Below are positions 52,201 to 59,489 of a stretch of 64,000 bases of DNA, piece by piece. Position 1 is the first letter of the stretch. Every line of letters starts with the position of its first letter. The translations under genes were made by a program, and so were the position numbers. The notes under the pieces are model-generated. The model did not search any database. It was not told the origin of the DNA and saw nothing but the letters and a program-made list of their open reading frames with translations. The DNA is from Myxococcales bacterium (GTDB taxonomy: Bacteria > Myxococcota > Polyangia > Nannocystales > Nannocystaceae), in the NCBI GenBank assembly GCA_016793465.1, contig JAEUJW010000101.1, positions 62,001-126,000 on the forward strand, given 5' to 3'.

Positions 52201-52322
52201 GCGTCGTCGCCGCCGACGTCGGCGTCGCCCGCGTCGGGCCCCTGCACCGGCTCCCGCCTGGCGGGGCAGCTCAGCATGACAAATCCGAGTCCGGAGACGA
52301 CGAGCGGTCGGTGAGTGCGCAT
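46239..52322 (-). CDS. Alpha-2-macroglobulin family lipoprotein
   Basis: A 2,027-residue bacterial A2M. The ATG at 52322 gives a signal with lipobox (FVMLSC); 23 upstream codons are unlikely. Many MG domains precede a Gly-rich, Pro-rich segment (about 1230-1300) that could be a bait region, then the thioester domain with CQEQ (FECQEQVAS) and a C-terminal receptor-binding-like domain. The intact CxEQ implies a covalent protease trap protecting the periplasm. Unlike enteric loci no pbpC follows. The gene carries many AT-rich codon patches. Convergent with rebB, 57 bp apart. Confidence 0.93.
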   Translation of the reverse strand: MRTHRPLVVSGLGFVMLSCPARREPVQGPDAGDADVGGDDAAIAEKEPGLEFTLSEGRPQAEGGERVQVAAATPLGAKEVAALLARLPQLDKEAGDEQAFALRPASQPPPKTGATVLASFPGPPQPRPPSVSAGELKVLRHQPDGEVPIAADFSITFSQPMVAVTSRGELAASEVPVKLSPQPPGQWVWVGTKTLVFRPTGRLPMATEYTVTVPPGTKSASGARLAGEVPNIKFATPPPKLVTAYPRETTTTRAPAIFLSFDQRVDPAAVLPSITVKAARGQAVPLRALTQAEAVKDPELRALVESAEPGRWVVVRPTEALPADSPITVELAAGLASAEGPRKTTTAESFTFQTFGPLKLNKAECGWEGTGCPPGMPFRFEFTNPIDARRFKKEWVRVEPAIPGMQVTTYGNVVQVHGSTRARETYKVTIDGALRDQYKQTLGKGVSERFKVGPAPDSLSAQVHTTTVLDPAAGGKLSVFTTGHRSVKVRVHAVSPGDWEAYTAWLRARNDSTLFSAPPPGKPVFVDSVKIAGDPDELTETRIDLGAAFNKGGVGHAIVVVEPPKQPKYGREEIVTWAQSTRIGVDAYVDGEKLVAFTTDLRDGKPLAGAQLRLVPGGSEAKSAADGLATLALTSKGSRMIQATVGEDSAFLLDGDGYWYAPQDDHGWRTVKREDRLLWYVFDDRQLYRPGETVRIKGWLRKQTGGPRGGLVLPSEAARELGYTLNDAQGNKLAHGKVALNALGGFFLELPLPKTPNLGHAHVAFTVTQGAMKEQSFAHTLQIQEFRRPEYEVTARAGEGPHLVGGHAELTVAAKYFSGGPLPAAQVTWNVSANPGSFVPPGRDDYTFGKWTPWWGDMWRWGGQPQYRESETFSSRTDGAGEHHLRADFIKVDPPEPTSLRAEATVMDVNRQAWTAGVDLLVHPSKLYVGMKSSRLFVQQGEALDVDAIAVDLDGKAVLGREVLIRAVRATWEQVDGEYKEVEKDPQECKKTSTAEAVRCSFVPKEGGTFKISAHVKDAEGRPNRSELTLWVAGGDQPPARGVEREEVQIVPDKKEYAAGETAKFLIMAPFAPAEGVVTLRREGVVQTRRLSLSGTSTTLEVPIDDAFVPGIQLQVDVVGAAMRTRDDGKPDPKLQRRPAYASGNLMLSVPARSRTLNLYLKPGADKLEPGGSTTLEVLVHDAADRPVAGSEVAAVVVDEAVLALAGYDLLDPIAAFYPQRDPGVGDHHNRSTVVLANPEDVGVVGGVAGGMVGESGGGGGPGSGASRDFTAVVEMAPTAAPAPAPPPPPEAPMDAKRRGNGADKDKQGPAIAVRRNFDALAVFAAALPTDAQGRARVEVKLPDNLTRYRVMAVAVAGSDRFGKAESAITARLPLMVRPSAPRFLNYGDRFELPIVVQNQTDAPMTVDLAARTTNLDLVEGAGRRVQVPANDRVEVRLPAAAVRAGTARFQVAAAAGKWADAATGELPVWTPATTEAFATYGQIDSGAVAQPIKPPGDAVAQFGGLELTTSSTAVAELTDAVLYLVRYPFECQEQVASRLLTIAALKDVLGAFKTPELPKPEALAAFVEADIERLARLQNPDGGWGFWRQGERTWPYLTVHVAHALERARSKGFNKVPPATLDRAQDYLKEIESRFDDWYPVEARRPIVAYALYVRQRLGVRDQQRARSLYAEVPINKHSLETLGWLLPVLGDGPESREILRHLGNQLRETAGAAHFTTSYSDGGHLLLHSERRVDGVLLDALIGAEPQSDIIPKLVRGLLAQRTAGRWNNTQENAFILLALDRYFGTYEKATPDFVARAWLGNKSAGEHKFKGRTTEQHRVDVPMATLIKEGAKDLIIGKDGPGRLYYRLGMRYAPKDLTVPAADYGFVVERKYAAVDDKADVRRDADGTWRIKAGARVEVTLTMAAQDRRYHVALVDPLPAGLEAVNPALATTGALDPSRDRDDRGSNSPYGYGWWWWRPWYEHENLRDERVEAFTPLLWDGVYTYTYIARATTPGSFVVPPARAEEMYAPETFGRSAGDRVIVE

Positions 52323-52371
52323 GGACTGGCGATTGGTAGACCCCGCCGGGGATCCGCACAAGCCCCGCGAT

Positions 52372-52845
52372 CTACCGCTGCGCGAGCGCACGCGTGAGCT
52401 CGTCGAGCCACGCCACCTGGGCGGGGTTGAGCTTGGCCCGCGCCGCCTGCAGCCCGAAGAACTCCGCGCAGTCGACCTCCGGGAACTCCGCGAACCGCCC
52501 CGAGCGCGGCGGCCACTCCATCGTGAACAGGTTGCTCTTCAGCGTGCCCGGGTCGCAGTCGCCCGCGAACGCCCACGCGTGCACCACCTTCCCGCCCTTC
52601 TGCCGCACCGGCGTCAGGGCCACGAACGGCCCCGTCGGGGTCATGCCCGTCTCCTCCTGGAACTCGCGGCAGGCCGTCGCCAGCGGGTTCGCGTCGCTGC
52701 CCTGGATGATCTCCCCCTTCGGGATGGTCCACGCGCCCTCGTCGCGCCGGGCCCAGAACGGCCCGCCCGGGTGCACCAGCAGCACCTCGAGGGCCTCGCC
52801 GCGCCGGCGGTACATCAACAGGCCCGCGCTCTGCTTGCGCTTCAT
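52372..52845 (-). CDS. NUDIX hydrolase
   Basis: A 157-residue NUDIX protein. The box has R60-E61-x-x-E64-E65-x-G67 (REFQEETGM), with IPKGEI upstream; the first Glu of the usual box is displaced, as GSDAN replaces GESP-type spacing. Close to the YfcD/diadenosine-polyphosphate and MutT-like groups that hydrolyse nucleoside diphosphate derivatives. It begins with KQSAGLLMYRRRG. It precedes the A2M gene by 49 bp on the same strand, so may share a transcript. Confidence 0.92.
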   Translation of the reverse strand: MKRKQSAGLLMYRRRGEALEVLLVHPGGPFWARRDEGAWTIPKGEIIQGSDANPLATACREFQEETGMTPTGPFVALTPVRQKGGKVVHAWAFAGDCDPGTLKSNLFTMEWPPRSGRFAEFPEVDCAEFFGLQAARAKLNPAQVAWLDELTRALAQR

Positions 52846-53305
52846 CGCCGCACCGTCGACGCCGCCGGCGAGTGAACGGGCGCGCGCCTCATCGTCACCA
52901 GGCTATCGCCGCCGCGATCGACGCGTCAAGCCGTGGTCCGCGCACCTCCGCGTCGCCGCCGGCCCTCCTCGGCCCGGACCACTTCGACAGGCTGTAGCAG
53001 CAACATTCTAAATCCCTCGACGAAAATCATCGACGCCCGCGACCGCGACCCCGCGCCCGCGCCCGCGCCGCGTACGTCGTTACCCGCGGCGAATCTCCGC
53101 CCTCGCCGATATCCCATGAGCAATTGCGGAGCGACCTCGATCGCCGCCGCCGCCGCTGTACACCCCCCGCGTACACCTGCGCACGCTGGCGATCGACGAT
53201 ATCTACACTATCGAACATGCTGCCCAATATGACGAATCGTCACGCTCACTTTCGCCGTACTTTCGTGCTTGCATTCTTTGGAACGATCATGGCACCCTGC
53301 GCAAG
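52846..53305. other. 460-bp AT-richer intergenic region
   Basis: Between the divergent NUDIX and pseudo-receiver genes. From about 52990 the sequence is noticeably less GC-rich than its surroundings (for example ATATCTACACTATCGAACAT near 53200), typical of a promoter region. I find no RNA gene, and no clear -35/-10. Confidence 0.5.
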
Positions 53306-54160
53306 GTGGATGCTGCAGGGACGGACGCGGCTGTGCTCTTGATGGGTAATGTCGCCGGGGTGGTCGGGCTGCCGCCGGAGGCCATCGATAACGCGTGCTC
53401 GGGCGCCCGCATATCGCGGACCGTGCTGCGCTCCGAGGCCCTGCGGATCCTCCGCGCCGAGCCCATCGATCTGATGATTACCTCCTCGAGCCCGGCGGTC
53501 CTGCTGAGCGACGAATTCCTCGCCGCGCTCACCGCCAGCGGCCCGATGACGCTGCTGCTCGCCACCCGCCGCCCCGACGCCGCCGCCCCCGCGCGGTTTC
53601 AGCGGGTCGGCGTGCGCGCGGAGTACCTCGAGTTCCCCATCACCGAGGCGACCCTGCGCGAACGAGTGCACGCTGCGCTGCAGCAGAGCGCCCGCTCGCG
53701 CGCTGCCAAACCTTCAGCCTCGTCAACACCCACACACAACAGCAATCCAGCACCCGCCCCCGCGCGGCCACGCAGACAATACGGAGAATCGGAAATGGCA
53801 AGCATCAACAAATCACTCGAGGAAGCGATGAAGATCGACGGAGCGATCGCAGTCGCGCTGGCAGACTGGGACTCGGGGCTGTGCCTCGGCACCGCGGGCG
53901 GCGGCGCCCGGCTCAACGTCGAGGTCGCGGCCGCCGGCAACTGCCAGGTCGTGAAGGCCAAGATGGCGATCATGACCGAGCTCGGCATCAAGGGCGCGAT
54001 CCAGGACATCCTCATCACCCTCGACGACCAGGTCCACCTGATCCGCCCGCTGCGCCGCGGCGACACCCTGTTCCTCTACCTCGCCATCGACAAGACCAAG
54101 GGCAACCTCGGCCTCGCCCGCCACCGCCTGCAGAAGATCGAGTCGGAGCTCAACGTTTGA
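53306..54160 (+). CDS. Pseudo-receiver - Roadblock/LC7 protein
   Basis: A 284-residue protein. The ATG at 53306 places a beta-1 strand (AAVLLMGN) at the start of a receiver-like fold (about 8-128), but the phospho-acceptor Asp is absent (LMITSSSPAVL) and the Lys-Pro loop is YLEFPIT, so it cannot be phosphorylated conventionally. A Ser/Pro linker leads to a Roadblock/LC7-like domain (about 165-284: MKIDGAIAVALADWDSG..DILITLDDQVHLIRPL..LFLYLAIDKTKGNLGLARHRLQKIE). A internal ATG at 53796 has GGAG upstream and could yield the Roadblock part alone. First gene of a pair with 54213. Confidence 0.82.
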   Translation: MDAAGTDAAVLLMGNVAGVVGLPPEAIDNACSGARISRTVLRSEALRILRAEPIDLMITSSSPAVLLSDEFLAALTASGPMTLLLATRRPDAAAPARFQRVGVRAEYLEFPITEATLRERVHAALQQSARSRAAKPSASSTPTHNSNPAPAPARPRRQYGESEMASINKSLEEAMKIDGAIAVALADWDSGLCLGTAGGGARLNVEVAAAGNCQVVKAKMAIMTELGIKGAIQDILITLDDQVHLIRPLRRGDTLFLYLAIDKTKGNLGLARHRLQKIESELNV

Positions 54161-54212
54161 GCCCCGCCCGCGCGGCCGGGCTGAGCCGGCCGCGGACCTG
54201 CTACAGAGCGCC

Positions 54213-55568
54213 ATGGCGACGGACGACGATCGCAAGCACGTCCTGTTCGTCGACGACGAACCGACGATGCACAACATCGTCGCGCGCACCCTGCGCAACC
54301 AGGACGTCAGGCTGACCTGCGCCGCCGACGGCGCCGAGGCCCTGCGAGTCCTCGGGAGCGGCCACGTCGACCTCCTCGTCACCACCCTCACCCTGCCGGT
54401 CGTCGACGGCGTCGACCTCCTGCGCCACGTCGCCAACCGCGGCATCACGGTCCCCGTGCTCGTCGCCACCGCCGGCGTACCGCCTCCGCCGGCCTCGCGC
54501 TCGCCGCTGCGGTTCGTCCGCGAGCCCCTGCGCCCCGCCGACCTCGCCGTGCTGGTCCACGAGCAGCTCACGGCCGCGGCCCCCGACGGCCCCATCGCCC
54601 TCGCCGAGCTGGCCCAGATCCTCGCCGTCGACCGCCGCAGCTGCACGCTGCGCGCGGCCGCCGGCGGCCTCGAGGGCGTGCTCCTGTTCTACCGCGGCTC
54701 GCTCGTCGACGCCGCCGTCGGCGCCCTCGCCGGCGACGCCGCCGCCCGCCTGCTGCTGTCCTGGCGCCGCGCCACGCTCCGCGTCGAGCCGCTCGACCGC
54801 ACCCGCAAACAGTCGATCACCGCCGACCTCGCGTCTCTGCTGCCCACGCTGCCCCGGCCGACGGCGAGCCCCGCCCCGACCCACACCCCGGCGCCCGCCC
54901 GCTTCGAACCCGCGACGCCCGCGGCCAACGCCCCGGTCTCCCGCCGCCACTCCTCGTCCCACCCCGCCCCGCCCACCAAGCCCGTCTCCGCCGCGCCACC
55001 GCCGACCCCCGAGCCCGCCGCACCCGCGACACCCGCCGCACCCGCGACGCTCGTATCCACCGCGCCACCGCCGACCCCCGAGCCCGCCGCACCCGCGACG
55101 CCCGCATCCACCGCGCCCGCGGCGTCGACCCCCGCACCCGCGACCTCCGTCGCCGCCCTCGCGCCGTGGGAGCGCCCCGAAGCCGCCGCCCGGATCGCAG
55201 CCCTGCTGGGCGACGTCATGCAGATCGACGGCGCTATCGGTGCCGGCCTGGCCGTGTGGGAGCTCGACGAGTGCCTCGACCTCCGCACGGCGCCCGTCGC
55301 CCTCGCCGCCGGCCCCATGCGCACGACCCTGTCCGGCCACGCCCGCATGATGCGCGCCGTGCAGGCCACCATGGCCCGCCTGCACCTGTCCGCGGCGGTC
55401 CACGACGTGCTCATCACGCTCGACGAGCAGCTGCACGTGCTCGCCACCCTGCCCCACCACGACGGCCTCATGGTCGACCTCGTGCTCGACCGCCCGCGCA
55501 GCACCCTCGCCCTCGCCCGCATCCGCCTCGCCGCGCTGCTCGCCGGGTTCGACCTCGGCCCCGCCTGA
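54213..55568 (+). CDS. Response regulator - DUF4388 (PATAN) - Roadblock/LC7-like protein
   Basis: A 451-residue protein: receiver (about 8-122; LFVDDEPTMHNIV has the acidic pair, but the phospho-Asp strand reads LLVTTLTLPVVDG, so the acceptor Asp is replaced by Thr), a PATAN/DUF4388-like region (about 128-205: VDRRSCTLRAAAGGLEGVLLFYRGSLVDA), a 110-residue Thr/Pro/Ala linker, and a C-terminal domain (VMQIDGAIGAGLAVWELDE..VHDVLITLDEQLHVL) homologous to the Roadblock domain of the preceding gene. It starts 52 bp after that gene. They may form a heterodimer for a Ras-like GTPase such as MglA, none of which is present here. Confidence 0.82.
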   Translation: MATDDDRKHVLFVDDEPTMHNIVARTLRNQDVRLTCAADGAEALRVLGSGHVDLLVTTLTLPVVDGVDLLRHVANRGITVPVLVATAGVPPPPASRSPLRFVREPLRPADLAVLVHEQLTAAAPDGPIALAELAQILAVDRRSCTLRAAAGGLEGVLLFYRGSLVDAAVGALAGDAAARLLLSWRRATLRVEPLDRTRKQSITADLASLLPTLPRPTASPAPTHTPAPARFEPATPAANAPVSRRHSSSHPAPPTKPVSAAPPPTPEPAAPATPAAPATLVSTAPPPTPEPAAPATPASTAPAASTPAPATSVAALAPWERPEAAARIAALLGDVMQIDGAIGAGLAVWELDECLDLRTAPVALAAGPMRTTLSGHARMMRAVQATMARLHLSAAVHDVLITLDEQLHVLATLPHHDGLMVDLVLDRPRSTLALARIRLAALLAGFDLGPA

Positions 55569-55657
55569 CCGCCCGCCGGGGTCCGCACACCCCGCCGCGC
55601 GCCGACCCGACGGCGTGCAACAGCAACCTCCGCGACCCTGATACTGTCGGCCCCGCG

Positions 55658-58192
55658 ATGACCGCGACCGCGGCGACCCCGGCCGCCCCGCACGACCCTC
55701 GAAGCCTCGCGCGGGCCCTCGCCCCCGTCTGCCGCCGCCTCCGCGACGCCCTGCCGGCCGGCCCCGACCCCCAGCAGGCCGACGCCGCCGCCCGCACCGT
55801 CACCCTCGGCCTGCTCGCCGCCCGCGGCCTCGGCCTCGCGCTCGCCAGCGGCCTCGCGCCCGCCGCCCGCGCGCTCGCCCGCGTCGCCGGCCCCGACGAC
55901 CCCACCCCGACGATCGCCGCCGCCCTGCAGCGCGTCGCCGACGCGGCCCCGCACCATCCCGCCCTGCAGGCCGCGCTCGCCGACCTCACCCGCCGCCTCG
56001 ACGCCCTCGACCCCGCCGCCTGCGCCGACCCCGACGCCTGGCTGTACTTCCACGAGCACCTGCTCGCCGCCTGCGACCCCGCGCAGCGCCAGCAGACCGG
56101 CACCTACTACACCCCGCCGCCGGTCGTCGACGCCATGGTCCGCCTGACCGACGCCACCCTCCGCGCCCGCCTCGCCCGCCCCGCCGGCCTCGCCGACCCG
56201 GCCGTCACCGTCGTCGACCCCGCCGCCGGCACCGGCGCCTTCCTGCTCGCGACCCTGCGCCGCTGCGCCGCCGCCCGCGACGCCGGCCCCCGGCTCGTCG
56301 GCCTCGAGATCCAGCAGGCCCCGCTCGCGCTCGCCGAGCTGCGCCTGCTGCTCGAGCGCGCCGCCCTCGCGCTGCCCCGCGCCGCCCTCGACCTCCGCCA
56401 CGCCGACACCCTGGCCGCCCCGCCCGCGTTCGCCGAGCCCGGCCGCACCCTCGTCGTGCTCGGCAACCCTCCGTACCGCGAGCGGGCCCGCGGCCTCGGC
56501 GGCGCCGTCGAGTCCGCCGCGCTCGCCGCCTTCATGCCCCCCGCCGACTGGCGCGTCGGCCCGCACGCCAAGCACCTGCACAACCTCTCGACCTACTTCT
56601 GGCGCTGGGCCACGCAGGCGGCCTTCGACGCCCCCGGCGCCGGCGGCCTGGTCTGCTTCATCACCGTCGCCGGCCTGCTGACCGGCCCCGGCTTTCAGCG
56701 CATGCGCGCGTATCTCCGCCGCGCCGCCGACGAGATCCTGGTGATCCACTGCTCGCCCGAGGGCCACCGCCCCGACGTCGGCGCCCGCCTGTTCCCCGCG
56801 GTCCAGCACGAGCTCTGCATCGTGCTCGCCAGCCGCTCGCCGCGGACCCGCGACGACGCCCCGGCCGACGTCCGGCACTACGCCCTGCCCGCCGGCCCGC
56901 GCGCCGACAAGTTCGCCGCCCTCGCCGCCCTCACCCGCGACGACCCCGCCTGGCGGCCCTGCCCCACCGACTGGCGCGCCCCCTTCGTGCCCGACCAGCC
57001 CGGCGCCTGGTCGTCGTACCCCGCCCTCGAGCGATTGTTCGACTACCACGGCAGCGGCGTCATGCCGGGCCGCACCTGGCCGATCGCACCCGACCCGGAG
57101 TCGCTCCGCCGCCGCTGGCACGCCCTCGTGCACGCCCCCGCGGACGCCAAGGCCCGGCTGTTCCACGACCACCTGCGCAACGACCTGCCCGGCGACAAAC
57201 ATTCCCAAAAAGTCGTGCGCGAGGGCCTGCCCGGCTTCCCCGCCAACCCCGTGCCCGTCGCCGACGACCGCGCCCCCTGCCCCGACCCCGTGCCCTACGC
57301 GCTCCGCTCGTTCGACCGCCAATTCATCATCCCCGACAATCGCCTGATCAATCAGCCCAACCCGGGCCTGTGGTCCGCACATTCGCCGCGCCAGATCTAT
57401 CTCACCACGGTCACGCGCACCGCCCCCGCGTCCGGCCCCGCGATCACGTTCACCGCCCTCGTGCCCGACATGGATCATTACAACGGCCGCGGCGGCCGCG
57501 TGTTCCCGCTGTGGGCCGACCGCGACGCGACCCGCCCCAACCTGCCCCCCGCGCTGCTCGAGGCCCTGTCCCGACGCCTGCGCGTCGCCGTCGCCCCCGA
57601 GGACGTGTTCGCCTACCTCGCCGCGATCGCGGCCCACCCCGCCTACTGTGAACGCTTCCGCCGCGACCTCGTCCAGCCCGGCCTGCACGTCCCGCTGACC
57701 GCCGACCCCGAGCTGTTCGCCCGCGCCGTCGCCCTCGGCCGCGCCGTGCTCCACCTCCACACCTTCGGCGCCCGCCTGCCCGGGCACGCCCCGCCGCCGC
57801 GCGCGGCCCCCGTCGCCGTCGCCGTGCCCGCGCTCGTCGACAGCATCTCCCACGACCCCGAGGCCCGCCGCCTCCACCTCGGCGCCGGCCACATCGACGA
57901 CGTCTCCGCCGAGGTCTGGCGCTACCAGGTCTCCGGCAAGCGCGTGCTCCGGCAGTTCTTCAACTACCGCCGCCGCACCCGCGAGCGCCCGCTGATCGGC
58001 ACGCGCCGCCCGCCCTCGCCGCTCGCGGCGATCGCCCCCGAGCGCTGGCTGCCCGCCTACACCGCCGAATTGCTGGCCGTGATCCGCGTGCTCGACGCCC
58101 TCGTCGCGCTCGAGCCGCAGCAGCGCGACGTCCTGCTCGCGGTCTGCGACGGGCCGCAGATCGCCGCGCGCGAGCTGCCGGCCGCGCGTTGA
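55658..58192 (+). CDS. Orphan N6-adenine DNA methyltransferase with type ISP-like specificity domain
   Basis: An 844-residue protein with TGTYYTPPPVVDAMV, the SAM-binding DPAAGTGAF and the catalytic NPPY (GNPPYRERA), a gamma-class adenine methylase. The C-terminal third has FTALVPDMDHYNGRGGRVFPLW and DVFAYLAAIAAHPAYCERF, as in the target-recognition region of type ISP (LlaBIII) enzymes. The nuclease and helicase of type ISP proteins are missing, and no restriction gene is adjacent, so it is probably an orphan methylase or a relic. The start ATG at 55658 is 90 bp after the Roadblock gene stop. Confidence 0.88.
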   Translation: MTATAATPAAPHDPRSLARALAPVCRRLRDALPAGPDPQQADAAARTVTLGLLAARGLGLALASGLAPAARALARVAGPDDPTPTIAAALQRVADAAPHHPALQAALADLTRRLDALDPAACADPDAWLYFHEHLLAACDPAQRQQTGTYYTPPPVVDAMVRLTDATLRARLARPAGLADPAVTVVDPAAGTGAFLLATLRRCAAARDAGPRLVGLEIQQAPLALAELRLLLERAALALPRAALDLRHADTLAAPPAFAEPGRTLVVLGNPPYRERARGLGGAVESAALAAFMPPADWRVGPHAKHLHNLSTYFWRWATQAAFDAPGAGGLVCFITVAGLLTGPGFQRMRAYLRRAADEILVIHCSPEGHRPDVGARLFPAVQHELCIVLASRSPRTRDDAPADVRHYALPAGPRADKFAALAALTRDDPAWRPCPTDWRAPFVPDQPGAWSSYPALERLFDYHGSGVMPGRTWPIAPDPESLRRRWHALVHAPADAKARLFHDHLRNDLPGDKHSQKVVREGLPGFPANPVPVADDRAPCPDPVPYALRSFDRQFIIPDNRLINQPNPGLWSAHSPRQIYLTTVTRTAPASGPAITFTALVPDMDHYNGRGGRVFPLWADRDATRPNLPPALLEALSRRLRVAVAPEDVFAYLAAIAAHPAYCERFRRDLVQPGLHVPLTADPELFARAVALGRAVLHLHTFGARLPGHAPPPRAAPVAVAVPALVDSISHDPEARRLHLGAGHIDDVSAEVWRYQVSGKRVLRQFFNYRRRTRERPLIGTRRPPSPLAAIAPERWLPAYTAELLAVIRVLDALVALEPQQRDVLLAVCDGPQIAARELPAAR

Positions 58193-58230
58193 GCTTTCCT
58201 TCCGCGGCGAACTGTGCGATGGCCTGCGCC

Positions 58231-58851
58231 ATGCCTAAGAAGCCGCAAAAGCCCGCCCCGACCCCGCATAAGCTCGACACCCGCGCCATCATGCGTCCGG
58301 GCACGCAGCTCGTGTGCGCCATGGCCGACTTCGACGCCGCCGACGGCTACCAGCTCCGCATCGACGAGCTCGCCGACGTCCTGCGCTTCTCCTACGCGTT
58401 CGTCGACGAGGACGACGAGGAGGCCTTCGACCTCGACGCCGAGCTCGACGAGACCCAGGCCGTCACCTCGGCCGCGCTCGGCGACGCCGCCGAGCTGCTG
58501 TTCCTCTCGCAGGGCAGCGCCAGCGCCGAGGAGGACCCCGAGGGCCCGTACACCACGTGCACCCCGCCGTTCATGGTCAGCCGCCGCGTGCTCGCCGCGA
58601 TCAAGGCCGGCCAGGCGCCGACGCTGGGGATCCACGGCGACACCGGCCGGCTCGCGCACGACGGCACCGACTCGGTGTCGCTGAAGGTCAACGGCGAGGA
58701 GCGCAACGTCACCGCCGTGCGCGCGCGCGACGAGGAGAGCGGCATGACCGTGTGGATCCTCGACGACGACACCTGGCCGCTGCTGCTGTCCGCCGAGTTC
58801 CAGGGCGACAACTACGTGCGACTGGTGTCGATCTACACCCGCGGCAAGTGA
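58231..58851 (+). CDS. Hypothetical acidic protein
   Basis: A 206-residue product from ATG 58231 (58219 is an alternative). It has a basic N-terminus (PKKPQKP), then an acidic segment (FVDEDDEEAFDLDAELDE) and beta-rich C-terminal half (DTGRLAHDGTDSVSLKVNGEERNVTAVRARDEESGMTVWILDDDTWPLLLSAEF). No signal peptide or membrane helix is seen. I do not recognise the family. It lies just after the methyltransferase. Confidence 0.6.
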   Translation: MPKKPQKPAPTPHKLDTRAIMRPGTQLVCAMADFDAADGYQLRIDELADVLRFSYAFVDEDDEEAFDLDAELDETQAVTSAALGDAAELLFLSQGSASAEEDPEGPYTTCTPPFMVSRRVLAAIKAGQAPTLGIHGDTGRLAHDGTDSVSLKVNGEERNVTAVRARDEESGMTVWILDDDTWPLLLSAEFQGDNYVRLVSIYTRGK

Positions 58852-58897
58852 CACGCCCGACCAGCGCGTCGCGCGCGCCCCCGAGCCCGTAAAAAAC

Positions 58898-58914
58898 TTC
58901 GCCGACCCGGCGAA
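58898..58914. promoter_or_regulatory. Inverted repeat TTCGCCG-ACC-CGGCGAA upstream of the ECF sigma gene
   Basis: A 7-3-7 perfect palindrome 35 bp before the sigma factor start. On the minus strand it is followed by GTTTTTT, which would make it an intrinsic terminator for minus-strand transcripts; on the plus strand it may be an operator. No minus-strand gene abuts it, so the regulatory reading is plausible. Confidence 0.45.
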
Positions 58915-58949
58915 CGATCCGGCCGCCTCGTGCATACCTGCCCGCGGAC

Positions 58950-59489
58950 ATGGACGCGTCCCCCGACAGCGACGAGGAGCTGGTCCGCCGCCTGCGGCGC
59001 GGCGAGCTCGTCGCCTTCGACGCCCTCTACGACCGCTACGAGCGCCGCCTCCACGGCTACGTCCGCCGCATGAGCGGGGCAGACCGCGTCGACGACCTGT
59101 TCCAGGACATCCTCCTCACCGTCCTGCGCGACCGCACCTACGACCCGGCGAAGGGCCGCTTCGCCGCCTGGCTGTTCATGGTCGCCCGCAACCGCTGCCT
59201 CGCCGAGCAGCGCCGCGAGACGTCCCGCGAGGCCCTGCGCGACCAGGCCCGCGTGCACCTCGAGCCCGCCGCCCCGCCGGCGCCCGACGCCGACAGCACG
59301 CGGGTGCACGCCGCGATCGCCGCCCTGCCCGAGCCCCAGCGCCAGCTCCTGTTATTAAAACAGGTCGGCGAGCTGACCTACCGCGAGATCGCCGAGCTGC
59401 TCGGAGTCGCCGAGGGCACCATCAAGTCGCGGCTGCACGCCGCCACCGTCGCGTTCCGCCGCGCGCTGACCGAGGGATCCGGACCATGA
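58950..59489 (+). CDS. ECF-type RNA polymerase sigma factor
   Basis: A 179-residue sigma-70-family factor with region 2 (FDALYDRYERRLHGYVRR..DDLFQDILLTVL, residues about 22-90) and region 4 (ALPEPQRQLLLLKQVGELTYREIAELLGVAEGTIKSRLHAA, about 128-172), lacking region 3. It directs RNA polymerase to stress promoters. Its stop overlaps the anti-sigma start (ATGA), the standard arrangement. The L-L-K codons are TTA TTA AAA, part of the window's AT-rich octamer set. Confidence 0.95.
   Translation: MDASPDSDEELVRRLRRGELVAFDALYDRYERRLHGYVRRMSGADRVDDLFQDILLTVLRDRTYDPAKGRFAAWLFMVARNRCLAEQRRETSREALRDQARVHLEPAAPPAPDADSTRVHAAIAALPEPQRQLLLLKQVGELTYREIAELLGVAEGTIKSRLHAATVAFRRALTEGSGP

Noticed and set aside
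53246..53671. Minus-strand gene opposite the pseudo-receiver
   Set aside because: It overlaps a gene with clear receiver and Roadblock features and is low-complexity.
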